Below, one piece after another: positions 51,792 through 60,338 of a stretch of 64,000 bases of DNA. Position numbers and translations under genes: made by a program. The notes beneath the pieces are model-generated. The model searched no databases. It saw only the letters and a list, made by a program, of their open reading frames with translations, and was not told the origin of the DNA. This DNA is from DASYLJ01 sp964404165 (lineage in GTDB: Bacteria > Desulfobacterota > Binatia > DP-6), in contig CAYOIZ010000019.1 of NCBI GenBank assembly GCA_964404165.1, positions 1-64,000 of the forward strand, read 5' to 3'. Position 1 is the first letter of the stretch. Every line of letters begins with the position of its first letter.

Positions 51792-52739
51792 ATGGATCGC
51801 GTCGCGCTGTCGTTCTCGCCCCTCCGGGATGCCCTGCCCGCCGACATCATCTCCTGGTCGCGCACCGCCGAGGAGCGTGGGTTCGCGGGCGTCTACATTC
51901 CCGAGTCGTTCAACGACTCCCTCGCCTACGCGCAGGCCGTGGCGATGTCGACGACGACGCTCCACGTCGGGACCGCGATCACCAACGTGTACCTGCGGCA
52001 TCCCACCCTGCTGGCCCAGCAGGCGGCGGCGGTGCAGGAGTTCTCGGGCGGACGGCTCCATCTCGGGCTCGGCGTCGGACACCAGGTCGTCAACCGCTCG
52101 CTCGGCATCGAGATGGGCGACGCCATGGCGAAGATGCGCGACGTCATCGGCGTCCTGCGCACCGCCTGGGTGAAGGGCGGGCACCAGCCGCGGCCGACGA
52201 AGCCGCCGGTGATCCTGGCTGCGGCGCTGGCCCCGAAGATGATCGAGCTGGTGGGCGAGCTCGCCGACGGCGTCATCTTCAATCTGTTCCCGCTCGAGCG
52301 CTACCCGAAGGCGCTGGCGGCCCTCTACCGCGGCGCCGAGCGCGGGGGCCGCGACCCGCAATCGATCGCCATCCACCACTTCACCACCTGCTACCTCGGT
52401 CCCGACCGGGCCGCCTGCCTGCACGAGGCCAAGCGCATGCTGGCGCGCTACGCCAACCTGCCGTTCTACGGCAACATGCTGGCGCAGAGCGGGTTCGCGG
52501 CCGAGGTCGAGGCGGTGCGGGGGCACATGAAGGCGCGCGACGTCGCCGCCGCCGAGCAGGCGGTCACCGACGACATGGCCGACGCCGTGACGCTGGTGGG
52601 CGATCCCGCCCACTGTCGCGAGCGGCTGCGTGCCTACGCCATGGCCGGGGCCGCGTCGGCCATCGTGTTCCCGAACCCCGTCGGCGAGCCGCGGGCGGCG
52701 GCCGTGGCGCGTGCCCTCGACGGGCTCGCGCCGCGCTGA
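51792..52739 (+). CDS. LLM-type flavin/F420-dependent oxidoreductase
   Basis: The 315-residue protein starts MDRVALSFSPLRDALPADII and shows GFAGVYIPESFNDSLAYAQA, TAITNVYLRHPTLLAQQAAA and GRLHLGLGVGHQVVNRSLGI, the TIM-barrel pattern of luciferase-like enzymes. It is a second, divergent member relative to the one at 22621. F420 or FMN use is expected. It is followed by ileS after 46 bases, so read-through is possible but the function is unrelated. Confidence 0.88.
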   Translation: MDRVALSFSPLRDALPADIISWSRTAEERGFAGVYIPESFNDSLAYAQAVAMSTTTLHVGTAITNVYLRHPTLLAQQAAAVQEFSGGRLHLGLGVGHQVVNRSLGIEMGDAMAKMRDVIGVLRTAWVKGGHQPRPTKPPVILAAALAPKMIELVGELADGVIFNLFPLERYPKALAALYRGAERGGRDPQSIAIHHFTTCYLGPDRAACLHEAKRMLARYANLPFYGNMLAQSGFAAEVEAVRGHMKARDVAAAEQAVTDDMADAVTLVGDPAHCRERLRAYAMAGAASAIVFPNPVGEPRAAAVARALDGLAPR

Positions 52740-52785
52740 CGCCTTTGAATGCCCCGGGTGGCGCTGATACCGTCGCCCCCTTCCG

Positions 52786-55551
52786 ATGGACTACAAGAGC
52801 ACGCTGAACCTGCCCCGGACCGAGTTCCCCATGAAGGCCAACCTGGCCCAGCGGGAGCCCGAGATTCTGAAGCGCTGGCAGGAGATGCAGCTCTACCGCA
52901 CCATCCAGGAGGCCAACGCGGAGCGGCCGCGCTTCGTGCTCCACGACGGCCCGCCGTACGCCAACGGCAACATCCACATCGGCCACACCCTCAACAAGGT
53001 GTTGAAGGACATCGTGGTGAAGTCGCGGTCGATGGCGGGCTTCCTGTCGCCCTACGTGCCGGGATGGGACTGCCACGGCCTGCCCATCGAGCTGCAGGTC
53101 GAGAAGAAGCTCGGACGCGCCAAGAAGGAGGCGATGTCCAAGGTCGAGGTGCGGAAGCTCTGCCGCGACTACGCCGCCCGCTTCGTCGAGATCCAGGGCA
53201 GCGAGTTCGAGCGCCTCGGCATCCTCGGCGACTGGCAGCGTCCCTACCTCACCATGGATTTCTCCTACGAGGCGGAAGAGGTGCGGGTGCTCGGCAAGTG
53301 CATCGCCGCCGACCTCGTCTTCCGCGGCAAGAAGCCCGTGCAGTGGTGCTGGTCGTGCGCGACGGCGCTGGCCGAGGCCGAGGTCGAGTACGCCGACGTG
53401 ACGTCGCCGTCGGTGTACGTCGCGTATCCGTTCGTGACGCCGCTCCCCGAAGCGCTCGCGGGTCTCGACGGCGTGGCCGCCGCGGCATGGACCACCACCC
53501 CGTGGACGCTGCCCGCGAGCCTCGCCGTCGCCGTGCATCCCGAGCACGAGTACGTCGCGGTGGCGGCGGGGGACCGCACGCTGGTGGTGGCCGCGGCGCT
53601 GGTGCCGGCGCTCGCCAAGGCCATGCGGCTCGCCGAGGCGCCGCGCGAGCTGCGTCGGTTCCGCGGCAAGGACATCGCGGACGCGCGCGTGCGCCACCCG
53701 TGGCTCGAGCGCGAGGTGCCGGTCGTCCTCGCCCACTACGTCACGCTCGAGAGCGGCACCGGTCTGGTGCACACCGCGCCCGGCCACGGCCAGGACGACT
53801 ACCAGACCGGTCTGCGCTACGGGCTCGAGGTGCTGGCGCCGGTCGACGACCGCGGTCGCTTCACCGACGCCGTGCCGGAATGGAAGGGCGTGCGCGTCTT
53901 CGACGCCAATCCCGCCATCGTCGAGCACCTGCGCAGCACCGGCGCGCTGCTCGCGGCGCACGACTTCGACCACAGCTATCCGCACTGCTGGCGGTGCAAG
54001 AACCCGATCGTCTTCCGCGCCACCGAGCAGTGGTTCATCGGCATGGAGCGCGGCGGGCTGCGCGAGCGCGCGCTCGCCGAGATCGACCGTGTACGCTGGG
54101 TGCCGGAGTGGGGACGCGATCGCATCCACGGCATGATCTCCATGCGGCCCGATTGGTGCATCTCGCGCCAGCGCGACTGGGGCGTGCCGGTGGTGGCGGT
54201 GTTCTGCGAGTCGTGCGGCACGGAGCACTTCAGCGAACGGCTCTGCGAGCACGTCGCCGCGCTCTTCGACACGGAGGGCGCCGACGCGTGGTTCGCGCGC
54301 CCCGTCGCGGAGCTCGTGCCCCCGGGGCTCGCCTGCGCCAAATGCGGGGGCACTACGTTCCGTCGCGAGACCGACATCCTCGACGTGTGGTTCGACTCGG
54401 GCGTGAGCTGGAAGGCCGTCGTCGAGCAGCGTCCGGAGCTCGGCGGACACGCCGACATGTATCTCGAGGGCAGCGACCAGCATCGCGGCTGGTTCCACTC
54501 GGCGCTGCTCACCAGCGTCGCGGTGACGGGCCGCGCTCCGTACGACGTCGTGCTGACGCACGGCTTCATCCTCGACGGTGCCGGGAAGAAGATGTCGAAG
54601 TCGGGCGACAACGCGGTCGCGCCGGGCGACGTCATCAAGAAGCACGGCGCCGAGCTGCTGCGCCTGTGGGTGGCGGCGGAGGACTACCGCGGCGACGTCA
54701 GCGTCTCCGACGAGATCCTGAACCAGCTCGTGGAGGCGTACCGTCGCATCCGCAACACGGCGCGCTTCCTTCTGAGCAACCTGTGGGACTTCGATCCCGC
54801 GCGCGACGCCGTCGCCTACGATCGGCTGCCGGCGCTCGAGCGCTGGGCGCTGCACGAGACGCACGCGCTGTCGCGCCGGGTCCGCGCCGCCTACGACGAG
54901 TACGAGTTCCACGTCATCTACCACGCGCTCAACAACTTCTGCAGCGTCGACCTGAGCGCCACGTATCTCGACGTCCGCAAGGACCGTCTCTACTGCGAGC
55001 GGCCCGACGCGCCCGAGCGGCGCGCCACGCAGACGGTGATGCACGCCATCCTGGAGACCATGGTGCGGCTCATGGCGCCGGTGCTCTCCTTCACCGCCGA
55101 CGAGATCTGGCGGTTCATGCCGGCGGTGGACCAGCCGAGCGTCTTCCTCGCCGGGTTCGGCGAGACGCCCGAGTCGTGGCGCGACGACGCGCTCGCGGCG
55201 CGCTACGAGTCGCTCGTCGCCGTGCGCGGCGCGGTGTCGAAGGCGCTCGAGGAGGCGCGGCAGGCGGGGGCGCTGAAGCAGTCGTCGGAGGCCCACGTGT
55301 CGCTCGGGGCCGACGCCGAGCTGGCGGCGCTGCTCGCCGATCCCACCGTCGAGCTGCCGTCGCTGCTGCTCGCGGGTGCGGTCACGCTCGACGGTCACGA
55401 TGCGCCGCCGAGCCCGGTGCTGCCGGGGCTGCGGGTCCGTGTGTCACGCGCCGACGGCGGCAAGTGCGAGCGCTGCTGGTACGTCCGACCGCTCGGCACC
55501 GCCGCGGCGCATCCGACGCTATGCGCGCGTTGCGCGGGGGTGGTGGCGTGA
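52786..55551 (+). CDS. ileS: Isoleucyl-tRNA synthetase
   Basis: The 921-residue protein has the HIGH-type motif NIHIGHTLNKV (His64, His67), GWDCHGLPIELQVEKKLG, the editing (CP1) domain with WTTTPWTLPAS, and KKMSKSGDN near residue 603. The C-terminal zinc cluster is CERCWYVRPL with a second pair LCARC. The product charges tRNA(Ile) with isoleucine. It overlaps lspA by GTGA, the classical ileS-lspA pairing seen in E. coli. Confidence 0.97.
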   Translation: MDYKSTLNLPRTEFPMKANLAQREPEILKRWQEMQLYRTIQEANAERPRFVLHDGPPYANGNIHIGHTLNKVLKDIVVKSRSMAGFLSPYVPGWDCHGLPIELQVEKKLGRAKKEAMSKVEVRKLCRDYAARFVEIQGSEFERLGILGDWQRPYLTMDFSYEAEEVRVLGKCIAADLVFRGKKPVQWCWSCATALAEAEVEYADVTSPSVYVAYPFVTPLPEALAGLDGVAAAAWTTTPWTLPASLAVAVHPEHEYVAVAAGDRTLVVAAALVPALAKAMRLAEAPRELRRFRGKDIADARVRHPWLEREVPVVLAHYVTLESGTGLVHTAPGHGQDDYQTGLRYGLEVLAPVDDRGRFTDAVPEWKGVRVFDANPAIVEHLRSTGALLAAHDFDHSYPHCWRCKNPIVFRATEQWFIGMERGGLRERALAEIDRVRWVPEWGRDRIHGMISMRPDWCISRQRDWGVPVVAVFCESCGTEHFSERLCEHVAALFDTEGADAWFARPVAELVPPGLACAKCGGTTFRRETDILDVWFDSGVSWKAVVEQRPELGGHADMYLEGSDQHRGWFHSALLTSVAVTGRAPYDVVLTHGFILDGAGKKMSKSGDNAVAPGDVIKKHGAELLRLWVAAEDYRGDVSVSDEILNQLVEAYRRIRNTARFLLSNLWDFDPARDAVAYDRLPALERWALHETHALSRRVRAAYDEYEFHVIYHALNNFCSVDLSATYLDVRKDRLYCERPDAPERRATQTVMHAILETMVRLMAPVLSFTADEIWRFMPAVDQPSVFLAGFGETPESWRDDALAARYESLVAVRGAVSKALEEARQAGALKQSSEAHVSLGADAELAALLADPTVELPSLLLAGAVTLDGHDAPPSPVLPGLRVRVSRADGGKCERCWYVRPLGTAAAHPTLCARCAGVVA

Positions 55552-56054
55552 GTGTGCTGAACGATTCGCGGATCCGTCTGGCGCTCGGCGTCGCACTGGT
55601 GGTGCTGGCGCTCGATCAGCTCACGAAGCAGCTCGTGCAGAACCTGATGACGCTGCACGAGACGATTCCGATCCTACCCGGCGTAGCCCTCACCTACGTG
55701 CGCAACTCGGGGGCCGCCTTCTCGCTGCTGTCGAGCGCGCCGGAGGCGGTGCGGATCCCCTTGTTCCTCACGGTGACGGTCGTTGCCGTCATCGCCCTGG
55801 TGTCCTACCTGCGCACCACGCCGCCGGAACGGTGGGGCCTGATCTCGGCACTCGGCGCCATCCTCGGCGGGGCGCTCGGCAACTTCATCTGCCGGGTGCG
55901 CTACGGCGAGGTCATCGACTTCGCCCACGTTTACTACGGCGAGTGGAGCTGGCCGATGTTCAACGTCGCCGACAGTGCCATCACCGTCGGCGTCATCGTG
56001 GTGCTGCTCGCGTCGCTGCGGGAACCCGCGCCCGAGCTCACGACACCACGTTGA
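55548..56054 (+). CDS. lspA: Prolipoprotein signal peptidase LspA with an altered catalytic motif
   Basis: The GTG at 55548 overlaps the ileS TGA. The 168-residue protein has four hydrophobic segments and the family blocks ALDQLTKQLV, TYVRNSGAAFSLLS and MFNVADSAIT. The third block, normally GGxxGNxxDRxxxGxVxDF, reads GGALGNFICRVRYGEVIDF, so the first catalytic Asp (D124 in P. aeruginosa) is Cys here (TGC in the DNA). The second catalytic Asp, in FNVAD, is intact. LspA removes the signal peptide from lipoproteins in the inner membrane. Either the enzyme is inactive or uses another residue, or the base call is wrong. Confidence 0.93.
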   Translation: MSVLNDSRIRLALGVALVVLALDQLTKQLVQNLMTLHETIPILPGVALTYVRNSGAAFSLLSSAPEAVRIPLFLTVTVVAVIALVSYLRTTPPERWGLISALGAILGGALGNFICRVRYGEVIDFAHVYYGEWSWPMFNVADSAITVGVIVVLLASLREPAPELTTPR

Positions 56055-57120
56055 GGCCGCTCGGCACCGCGGCGCGACGTCCGGCCTCGGTGAGCTGCAC
56101 CAGCACGCGCTCGGCGATCTCGTGGAACGCGCGGGCCTGCGGGCTCGACGGATCGGCGGCGACGATCGGCAGGCCGCGGTCGCCGGCCTCGCGCACGGCG
56201 CGGGCCAGCGGCACCTCGCCCAGGAACGGCAGACCCATCTCGCGCGCCATGGCGGCGCCCCCGCCGTGCCCGAACAGTTCGGCGCGGGTGCCACAGCCCG
56301 GACAGAGGTGGAAGCTCATGTTCTCGATGAGCCCCAGCACCGGCGCGTTGCACTGCCGGAACATCTGGATGCCGCGACGGACGTCGGCCAGCGCCACGTC
56401 CTGCGGCGTGGTGACGATGACCCCGCCCGTGATCGGCACCTGCTGCGTCAGCGTCAGCTGGACGTCGCCCGTGCCGGGCGGCAGGTCCATCACCAGGACG
56501 TCGAGCTCGCCCCACTCGCAGTTGCGCAGGAACTCGGTGATGAGCTTCGTCAGCATCGGCCCGCGCCAGATGATGGGCGTGTCCTCGCCGACGAAGAGCC
56601 CCATCGAGATGACCTTGAGCCCGTGGCGCTCGATCGGGATCAAGCGGCGCCCCTCGCCGCTCTGGGCCTTCTCGGTGATGCCGAGCATCAGCGGGATGCT
56701 CGGCCCGTAGACGTCGGCGTCCATCAGCCCGACGCGGCGGCCCATGCTCGCCAGCGCCAGGGCGAGGTTGGTGGCCACCGTCGACTTTCCGACGCCCCCC
56801 TTGCCGCTGGCCACGGCGAGTACGGTCTGCACGCCCGCAACCGCCTGGGGTCCCCGACGTACGCCCTGCGGCACCGGGGCCGCCTCGCGCACGATGGTGA
56901 CGGGGCCGGGCAGGTCGGTCATGCCGCCGATGGCGGCGCGGATGGCGGCCTCGAGCTGCTGCACCACCTCCTCCTTGGCGGTGCTCGGGGCCATCGTCAC
57001 GGTGACGCCGTCGGACGCCACCTCGATGTCCTTCACGACACCGAAGGACACGATATCGCGGGAGAAACCCGGATACTGCACGGACTTGAGGCGCTCCTGG
57101 ATCTCCTGCGGGGTAGGCAC
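56038..57120 (-). CDS. apbC: Mrp/ApbC iron-sulphur carrier ATPase
   Basis: The 360-residue protein has an N-terminal DUF59 region (QEIQERLKSVQYPGFSRDIV), the deviant Walker A VASGKGGVGKSTVATN, MDADVYGPS, DLPPGTGDVQLTL and ENMSFHLCPGCGTRAELFG with the CPGC pair that holds the cluster. It belongs to the Mrp/NBP35 family that loads iron-sulphur clusters onto apoproteins. Its 3' end overlaps that of lspA by 17 bases, on the opposite strand. Confidence 0.94.
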   Translation of the reverse strand: MPTPQEIQERLKSVQYPGFSRDIVSFGVVKDIEVASDGVTVTMAPSTAKEEVVQQLEAAIRAAIGGMTDLPGPVTIVREAAPVPQGVRRGPQAVAGVQTVLAVASGKGGVGKSTVATNLALALASMGRRVGLMDADVYGPSIPLMLGITEKAQSGEGRRLIPIERHGLKVISMGLFVGEDTPIIWRGPMLTKLITEFLRNCEWGELDVLVMDLPPGTGDVQLTLTQQVPITGGVIVTTPQDVALADVRRGIQMFRQCNAPVLGLIENMSFHLCPGCGTRAELFGHGGGAAMAREMGLPFLGEVPLARAVREAGDRGLPIVAADPSSPQARAFHEIAERVLVQLTEAGRRAAVPSGLNVVS

Positions 57121-57271
57121 CCCTGGCGCTTACCAACGCCCCTCCGCCGCCGCAAGGGCCGTCACGATGTGGACGGGTGGCGCGGGGATGACGCTGAGGC
57201 GATGCGCAAGGCCTTGTTTTTCGAGGATCCCGACGTGGCACCTGAGTTGCTTCGGGCCTTACTCGATTCCC

Positions 57272-57520
57272 ATGCAGGTACATACCTCAACCGTGAACAA
57301 CGGTCCGCCCCCCGATGCCGGTCGGCTCATCCGCGCCTGGCGACAGCGTACGGGTCTCACCCAGGAAGGCCTGGCGCAGTCGTTGAGCGTGACGTTCTCC
57401 ACCGTGAGCCGATGGGAAAATGGTCACGTACTGCCGAGCAAGCTCGCCTGGCGAGCCTTGCAGCAGCTAGCCGCCGAGCGGGCCTGCCCGCTCGAGAGCG
57501 TCAGCATCGATAGCGACTGA
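57272..57520 (+). CDS. XRE-family helix-turn-helix regulator
   Basis: The ATG at 57272 gives 82 residues, MQVHTSTVNNGPPPDAGRLI and so on. The helix-turn-helix is LIRAWRQRTGLTQEGLAQSL, then SVTFSTVSRWENGHVLPSKL, the classic Cro/C1 pattern. The histidine-kinase gene starts three bases after its stop, so the two form one transcript. Such short XRE proteins often sense together with the linked kinase or regulate its expression. Confidence 0.85.
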   Translation: MQVHTSTVNNGPPPDAGRLIRAWRQRTGLTQEGLAQSLSVTFSTVSRWENGHVLPSKLAWRALQQLAAERACPLESVSIDSD

Positions 57521-57523
57521 TCC

Positions 57524-58741
57524 ATGATCGGGCGGAGTGATCCGGCGGCGCGAGCTGCCGGCGCCCCCTCGATCGGGGAGGAGTCCGGGTTCGAGCGACG
57601 CGCGGCCAGTCTCGCGTGCGCCGTCCTCGACGTCGACGAGCTCGAGCCCGCGCTCCGGCTCGTCTGCGACGAAGCCCTGCCACTCCTCGGCATCGAGGCG
57701 GCGTCGATCTGGTTGCTCGACGGTGACGTGCTCGCGTGCCGCATGGCGGTGCCCGAGTGCGACGATACGCGCATGCAGCGTGTCGACGTGACGTCGGGCA
57801 CGGCGGCGGTGGCGGTGGCCGCGCGCGAGCGGCGCGCCCTGGTGGTCGCGAACGATCCGTGGTGCACGCTCGTCGTGCCGGTGACGGGTCGCGGCGGCGA
57901 GCTGCTCGGCGTGCTGTCGTGTCTCGCCGCGACGGCACCGCCGAACCTGACGCGCTGGCGCGATCGGGGCGAGCTGGTGGCGGCGCTCAGCGCGGCGGCC
58001 ATCGAGCGCGCGCTCCTCGTCGAGCGTCTGACGCGACATCGCGAGGACCTCCGCGAGGCGCATCGGCTGAAGTCCGACTTCATCGCCACCATGTCGCACG
58101 AGCTGCGCACGCCGCTGAACGTGGTGATGGGCTACGCCGATCTCCTCGCCGACGAGGCGTTCGGTACGCTCGGCGCCGAGCAGCGCGGCGTCCTCGACCG
58201 CATCCAGGTGAGCGCCCGCGAGCTGTTCGAGCTGGTGACGGCGACGCTCGATCTGAATCGGCTCGAAGCGGGCGAGACGCCGGTGCAGCGCAGCGGCATC
58301 GATCTGGCGGCGTTGCTGGCCGAGCTCGCCGAGGACACCGAGGGGCGGCCGCGTGCGCCCGGCGTCGCCGTCGAGTGGCAGCTGGCGCCGATGCTGCCGC
58401 CCGTCGAGACCGATCGCGACAAGCTGTGGACGGTGCTGCGGAACCTCGTGCACAACGCCCTCAAGTTCACCGAGCGCGGCCAGGTGACGGTCACCGTGGA
58501 CGCGCATCCGGACGCGATCGTCTTCACCGTCATCGACACCGGCATCGGCATCGCCGACGAGCACCTGCCGATCATCTTCGACATGTTCCGGCAGGTCGAA
58601 GCCGCGGACACGCGGCGGTTCGGCGGCGTGGGACTCGGCCTCTACGTCGTGCGGCGGCTCCTCGAGGAGCTGGGTGGGGACGTGGCGGTGGAGAGCCGGG
58701 TCGGCGAGGGATCGTCGTTCCGGGTTCGCCTGCCGCGATAG
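57524..58741 (+). CDS. Sensor histidine kinase with GAF-like input domain
   Basis: The 405-residue protein has no membrane helix, so it is cytosolic. A GAF-like domain spans about 30-160 (PALRLVCDEALPLLGIEAAS). The H-box SDFIATMSHELRTPLNVVMG contains the phosphorylated His, the N-box is LRNLVHNALKFTERG, the G1 box DTGIGIADEHL and the G2 box GGVGLGLYVVRRLL. No response regulator is adjacent; the XRE gene is directly upstream. The sensor ligand is unknown. Confidence 0.92.
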   Translation: MIGRSDPAARAAGAPSIGEESGFERRAASLACAVLDVDELEPALRLVCDEALPLLGIEAASIWLLDGDVLACRMAVPECDDTRMQRVDVTSGTAAVAVAARERRALVVANDPWCTLVVPVTGRGGELLGVLSCLAATAPPNLTRWRDRGELVAALSAAAIERALLVERLTRHREDLREAHRLKSDFIATMSHELRTPLNVVMGYADLLADEAFGTLGAEQRGVLDRIQVSARELFELVTATLDLNRLEAGETPVQRSGIDLAALLAELAEDTEGRPRAPGVAVEWQLAPMLPPVETDRDKLWTVLRNLVHNALKFTERGQVTVTVDAHPDAIVFTVIDTGIGIADEHLPIIFDMFRQVEAADTRRFGGVGLGLYVVRRLLEELGGDVAVESRVGEGSSFRVRLPR

Positions 58742-58743
58742 TG

Positions 58744-58890
58744 CCGTGAGGGTGGCGCCGGGGCGGGTCGGTTGGACCTCCGGCTGCGCGCGGCGTTCGC
58801 ACGGCACCCCCCGCCCCCTTCCCCACCGCGCGTGCTCTCGACGCGCTCGCTCGGAGGTCCAACCGATCCGCCCCGACGCCATCCTCACGG
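58744..58890. repeat. Palindromic intergenic element, copy A
   Basis: Left arm 58744-58782 and right arm 58852-58890 are reverse complements over 39 bases with three mismatches, including the core GGTTGGACCTCCG. The 69-base interior, read on the minus strand, is similar to the interior of 59698-59830: GAGCGCGT...GAG...GCG...GTGGGGAA or CGGGGAAC, then GGGGGG...GGTGCCG. The left arm starts two bases after the kinase TAG. It encodes nothing convincing and may be a mobile repeat or structured RNA. Confidence 0.78.
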
Positions 58891-58957
58891 GTGTCGTGGG
58901 CAGGCGTAGCCGTCGTCCTCTGCCCCTGGTGGAGGAGGCGTGTTACATCCCGTTCGT

Positions 58958-59698
58958 ATGGCGCGCCGGGGCCGAGGCGATGATGAGGGGGCGCCGGCGG
59001 TGCCGAAGGCGGGGCCGCTCAATTCGCCGTTCAAGGGGCTGCGCGGCAAGATCAAGGTGAAGCCCGCGGAGCCGCCGAAGCCGGTGGCTCCCGCGCGGCC
59101 CGCGCCGCCGCCGCCACCCGACGATCGAGCGCTGTTCAGCAGTGCCATGGCGGGCGTGCGGCCCATGAGCCGCGGGCCGCATGCGCGTGTCGAGAGTGCG
59201 CCGCCGTCGATCGGGAAGCCCGGACCCGTCAGCGAGGAGGCGGAGGCGTTCGCGGCGCTGTCGGATCTGGTGGCGGGGGTCGCGCACTTCGACGTCACCG
59301 ACACGCGCGAGTACGTCGAGGGCATGGTCGTCGGGCTCGATCCGCGGCTGGTGCGACGGCTGCGCAAGGGCGACTTCGCCTGGCAGCGGTTCGTCGATCT
59401 GCACGGGCTCACCGCCGCCGATGCGCGCGTCGAGGTGGAGCGGTTCGTCGTCGGGGCGTTCAAGGACGGGCTGCGCTGCGTGCTCATCGTCCACGGACGC
59501 GGGCTCAACTCGAAGGACCAGGTGCCGGTGCTGAAGGAGCGGCTCTCCAGCTGGCTCTCGCACGGCAGCATTGCGCGCCTCGTGCTGGCCTTCACTACGG
59601 CGCGTGCGTGCGACGGTGGTGCCGGCGCGCTCTACGTGCTCCTCCGACGCGATCGCGGGAACCGGCCGCTGCGCGTCACCGAAGGAGCCAAACGCTAG
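58958..59698 (+). CDS. Smr-domain protein
   Basis: The ATG at 58958 gives 246 residues. The N-terminal third is a basic Pro-rich tail (KVKPAEPPKPVAPARPAP). The Smr domain occupies about 145-230: FVDLHGLTAADARVEVERFV and LIVHGRGLNSKDQVPVLKER, with the LDLHG- and HGxG-type nuclease residues. Smr proteins cut or bind DNA or RNA at junctions or ribosomes. The gene ends at a TAG that overlaps the start of element copy B. Confidence 0.88.
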   Translation: MARRGRGDDEGAPAVPKAGPLNSPFKGLRGKIKVKPAEPPKPVAPARPAPPPPPDDRALFSSAMAGVRPMSRGPHARVESAPPSIGKPGPVSEEAEAFAALSDLVAGVAHFDVTDTREYVEGMVVGLDPRLVRRLRKGDFAWQRFVDLHGLTAADARVEVERFVVGAFKDGLRCVLIVHGRGLNSKDQVPVLKERLSSWLSHGSIARLVLAFTTARACDGGAGALYVLLRRDRGNRPLRVTEGAKR

Positions 59699-59830
59699 TG
59701 TTCCGGGTTGGACGCGGCGGGGGCTTCCGAAGGAGCGCGTTGCGAGTGAGCGGGCGGGGAACAGGTGGGGGGAGGTGCCGAGCCAGCTCCGCGCGGACGG
59801 GAAGTCCCCGCCGCGTCCAACTCGGGACAC
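59698..59830. repeat. Palindromic intergenic element, copy B
   Basis: Left arm 59698-59722 and right arm 59806-59830 are reverse complements over 25 bases with two mismatches; they carry GGGTTGGACGCGGCGGGG and its complement. The interior has GGAGCGCGTTGCGAGTGAGC, then GGGCGGGGAACAGGTGG and GGAGGTGCCGAGCC, similar to the minus-strand interior of copy A. It starts at the last base of the Smr TAG and ends five bases before the GTG of the next gene. Confidence 0.75.
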
Positions 59831-59834
59831 CATC

Positions 59835-60338
59835 GTGGCGAACGCGCTGAGCGGCGCGCGGCTGCTGCTCGCCGTGGTGTTTCCGTTGCTCCTGGTGCGG
59901 GGAGGCGCGGCGCCACTCGTCGTCTGGATCGTCGCTGCCCTGAGCGACTACGCCGACGGTCCCATCGCCCGACGACGCGGTGCCGTCAGTGCACGCGGCG
60001 CGATCCTCGACGTCGTCGCCGACGTGGCGTTCGTGCTCGGCGGGCTCGTCACCGCGGCGGCGCTCGGGCTCGTCACCTGGGTCGCGCCGGTGGCGATCGT
60101 CTGCTCGGTGGCGGGATACGCGCTCGCGTCGCGCCGTCTCTCGCAGGACGGTGGTCCGCGGCTCGCCCGGAGCCGGGTGGGGCACTGGGCCGGGGTGACG
60201 AACTACGCGTGCGTCGGCGTCGTCAGCGGTGCGCTGGCGCTGCCGGGGGCGTGGTGGGGGACGCTACTGACGGCGGCCGGCGCCCTGACCGCGGGCATCA
60301 ATCTGCTGGCCGTCGCGCTCCGCATCGCCGCCCGCTAG
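59835..60338 (+). CDS. CDP-alcohol phosphatidyltransferase family membrane protein
   Basis: From the GTG at 59835 the product has 167 residues and five hydrophobic segments. The signature is complete: DYADG, two residues, AR, eight residues, G, three residues, D, three residues, D, read in SDYADGPIARRRGAVSARG and AILDVVAD. This motif transfers a phosphoalcohol group from CDP-alcohol to an acceptor in phospholipid synthesis. The acceptor, glycerol phosphate, inositol or another, is not clear. Its 3' end overlaps the convergent flippase gene by 75 bases. Confidence 0.87.
   Translation: MANALSGARLLLAVVFPLLLVRGGAAPLVVWIVAALSDYADGPIARRRGAVSARGAILDVVADVAFVLGGLVTAAALGLVTWVAPVAIVCSVAGYALASRRLSQDGGPRLARSRVGHWAGVTNYACVGVVSGALALPGAWWGTLLTAAGALTAGINLLAVALRIAAR

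Noticed and set aside
56038..56054. 17-base overlap of lspA and apbC ends
   Set aside because: Short convergent overlaps are ordinary in compact genomes and need no special explanation.
58752..58900. Frames through the palindromic element copy A
   Set aside because: The Arg/Pro-rich translation has no start signal, and the inverted arms explain it better.
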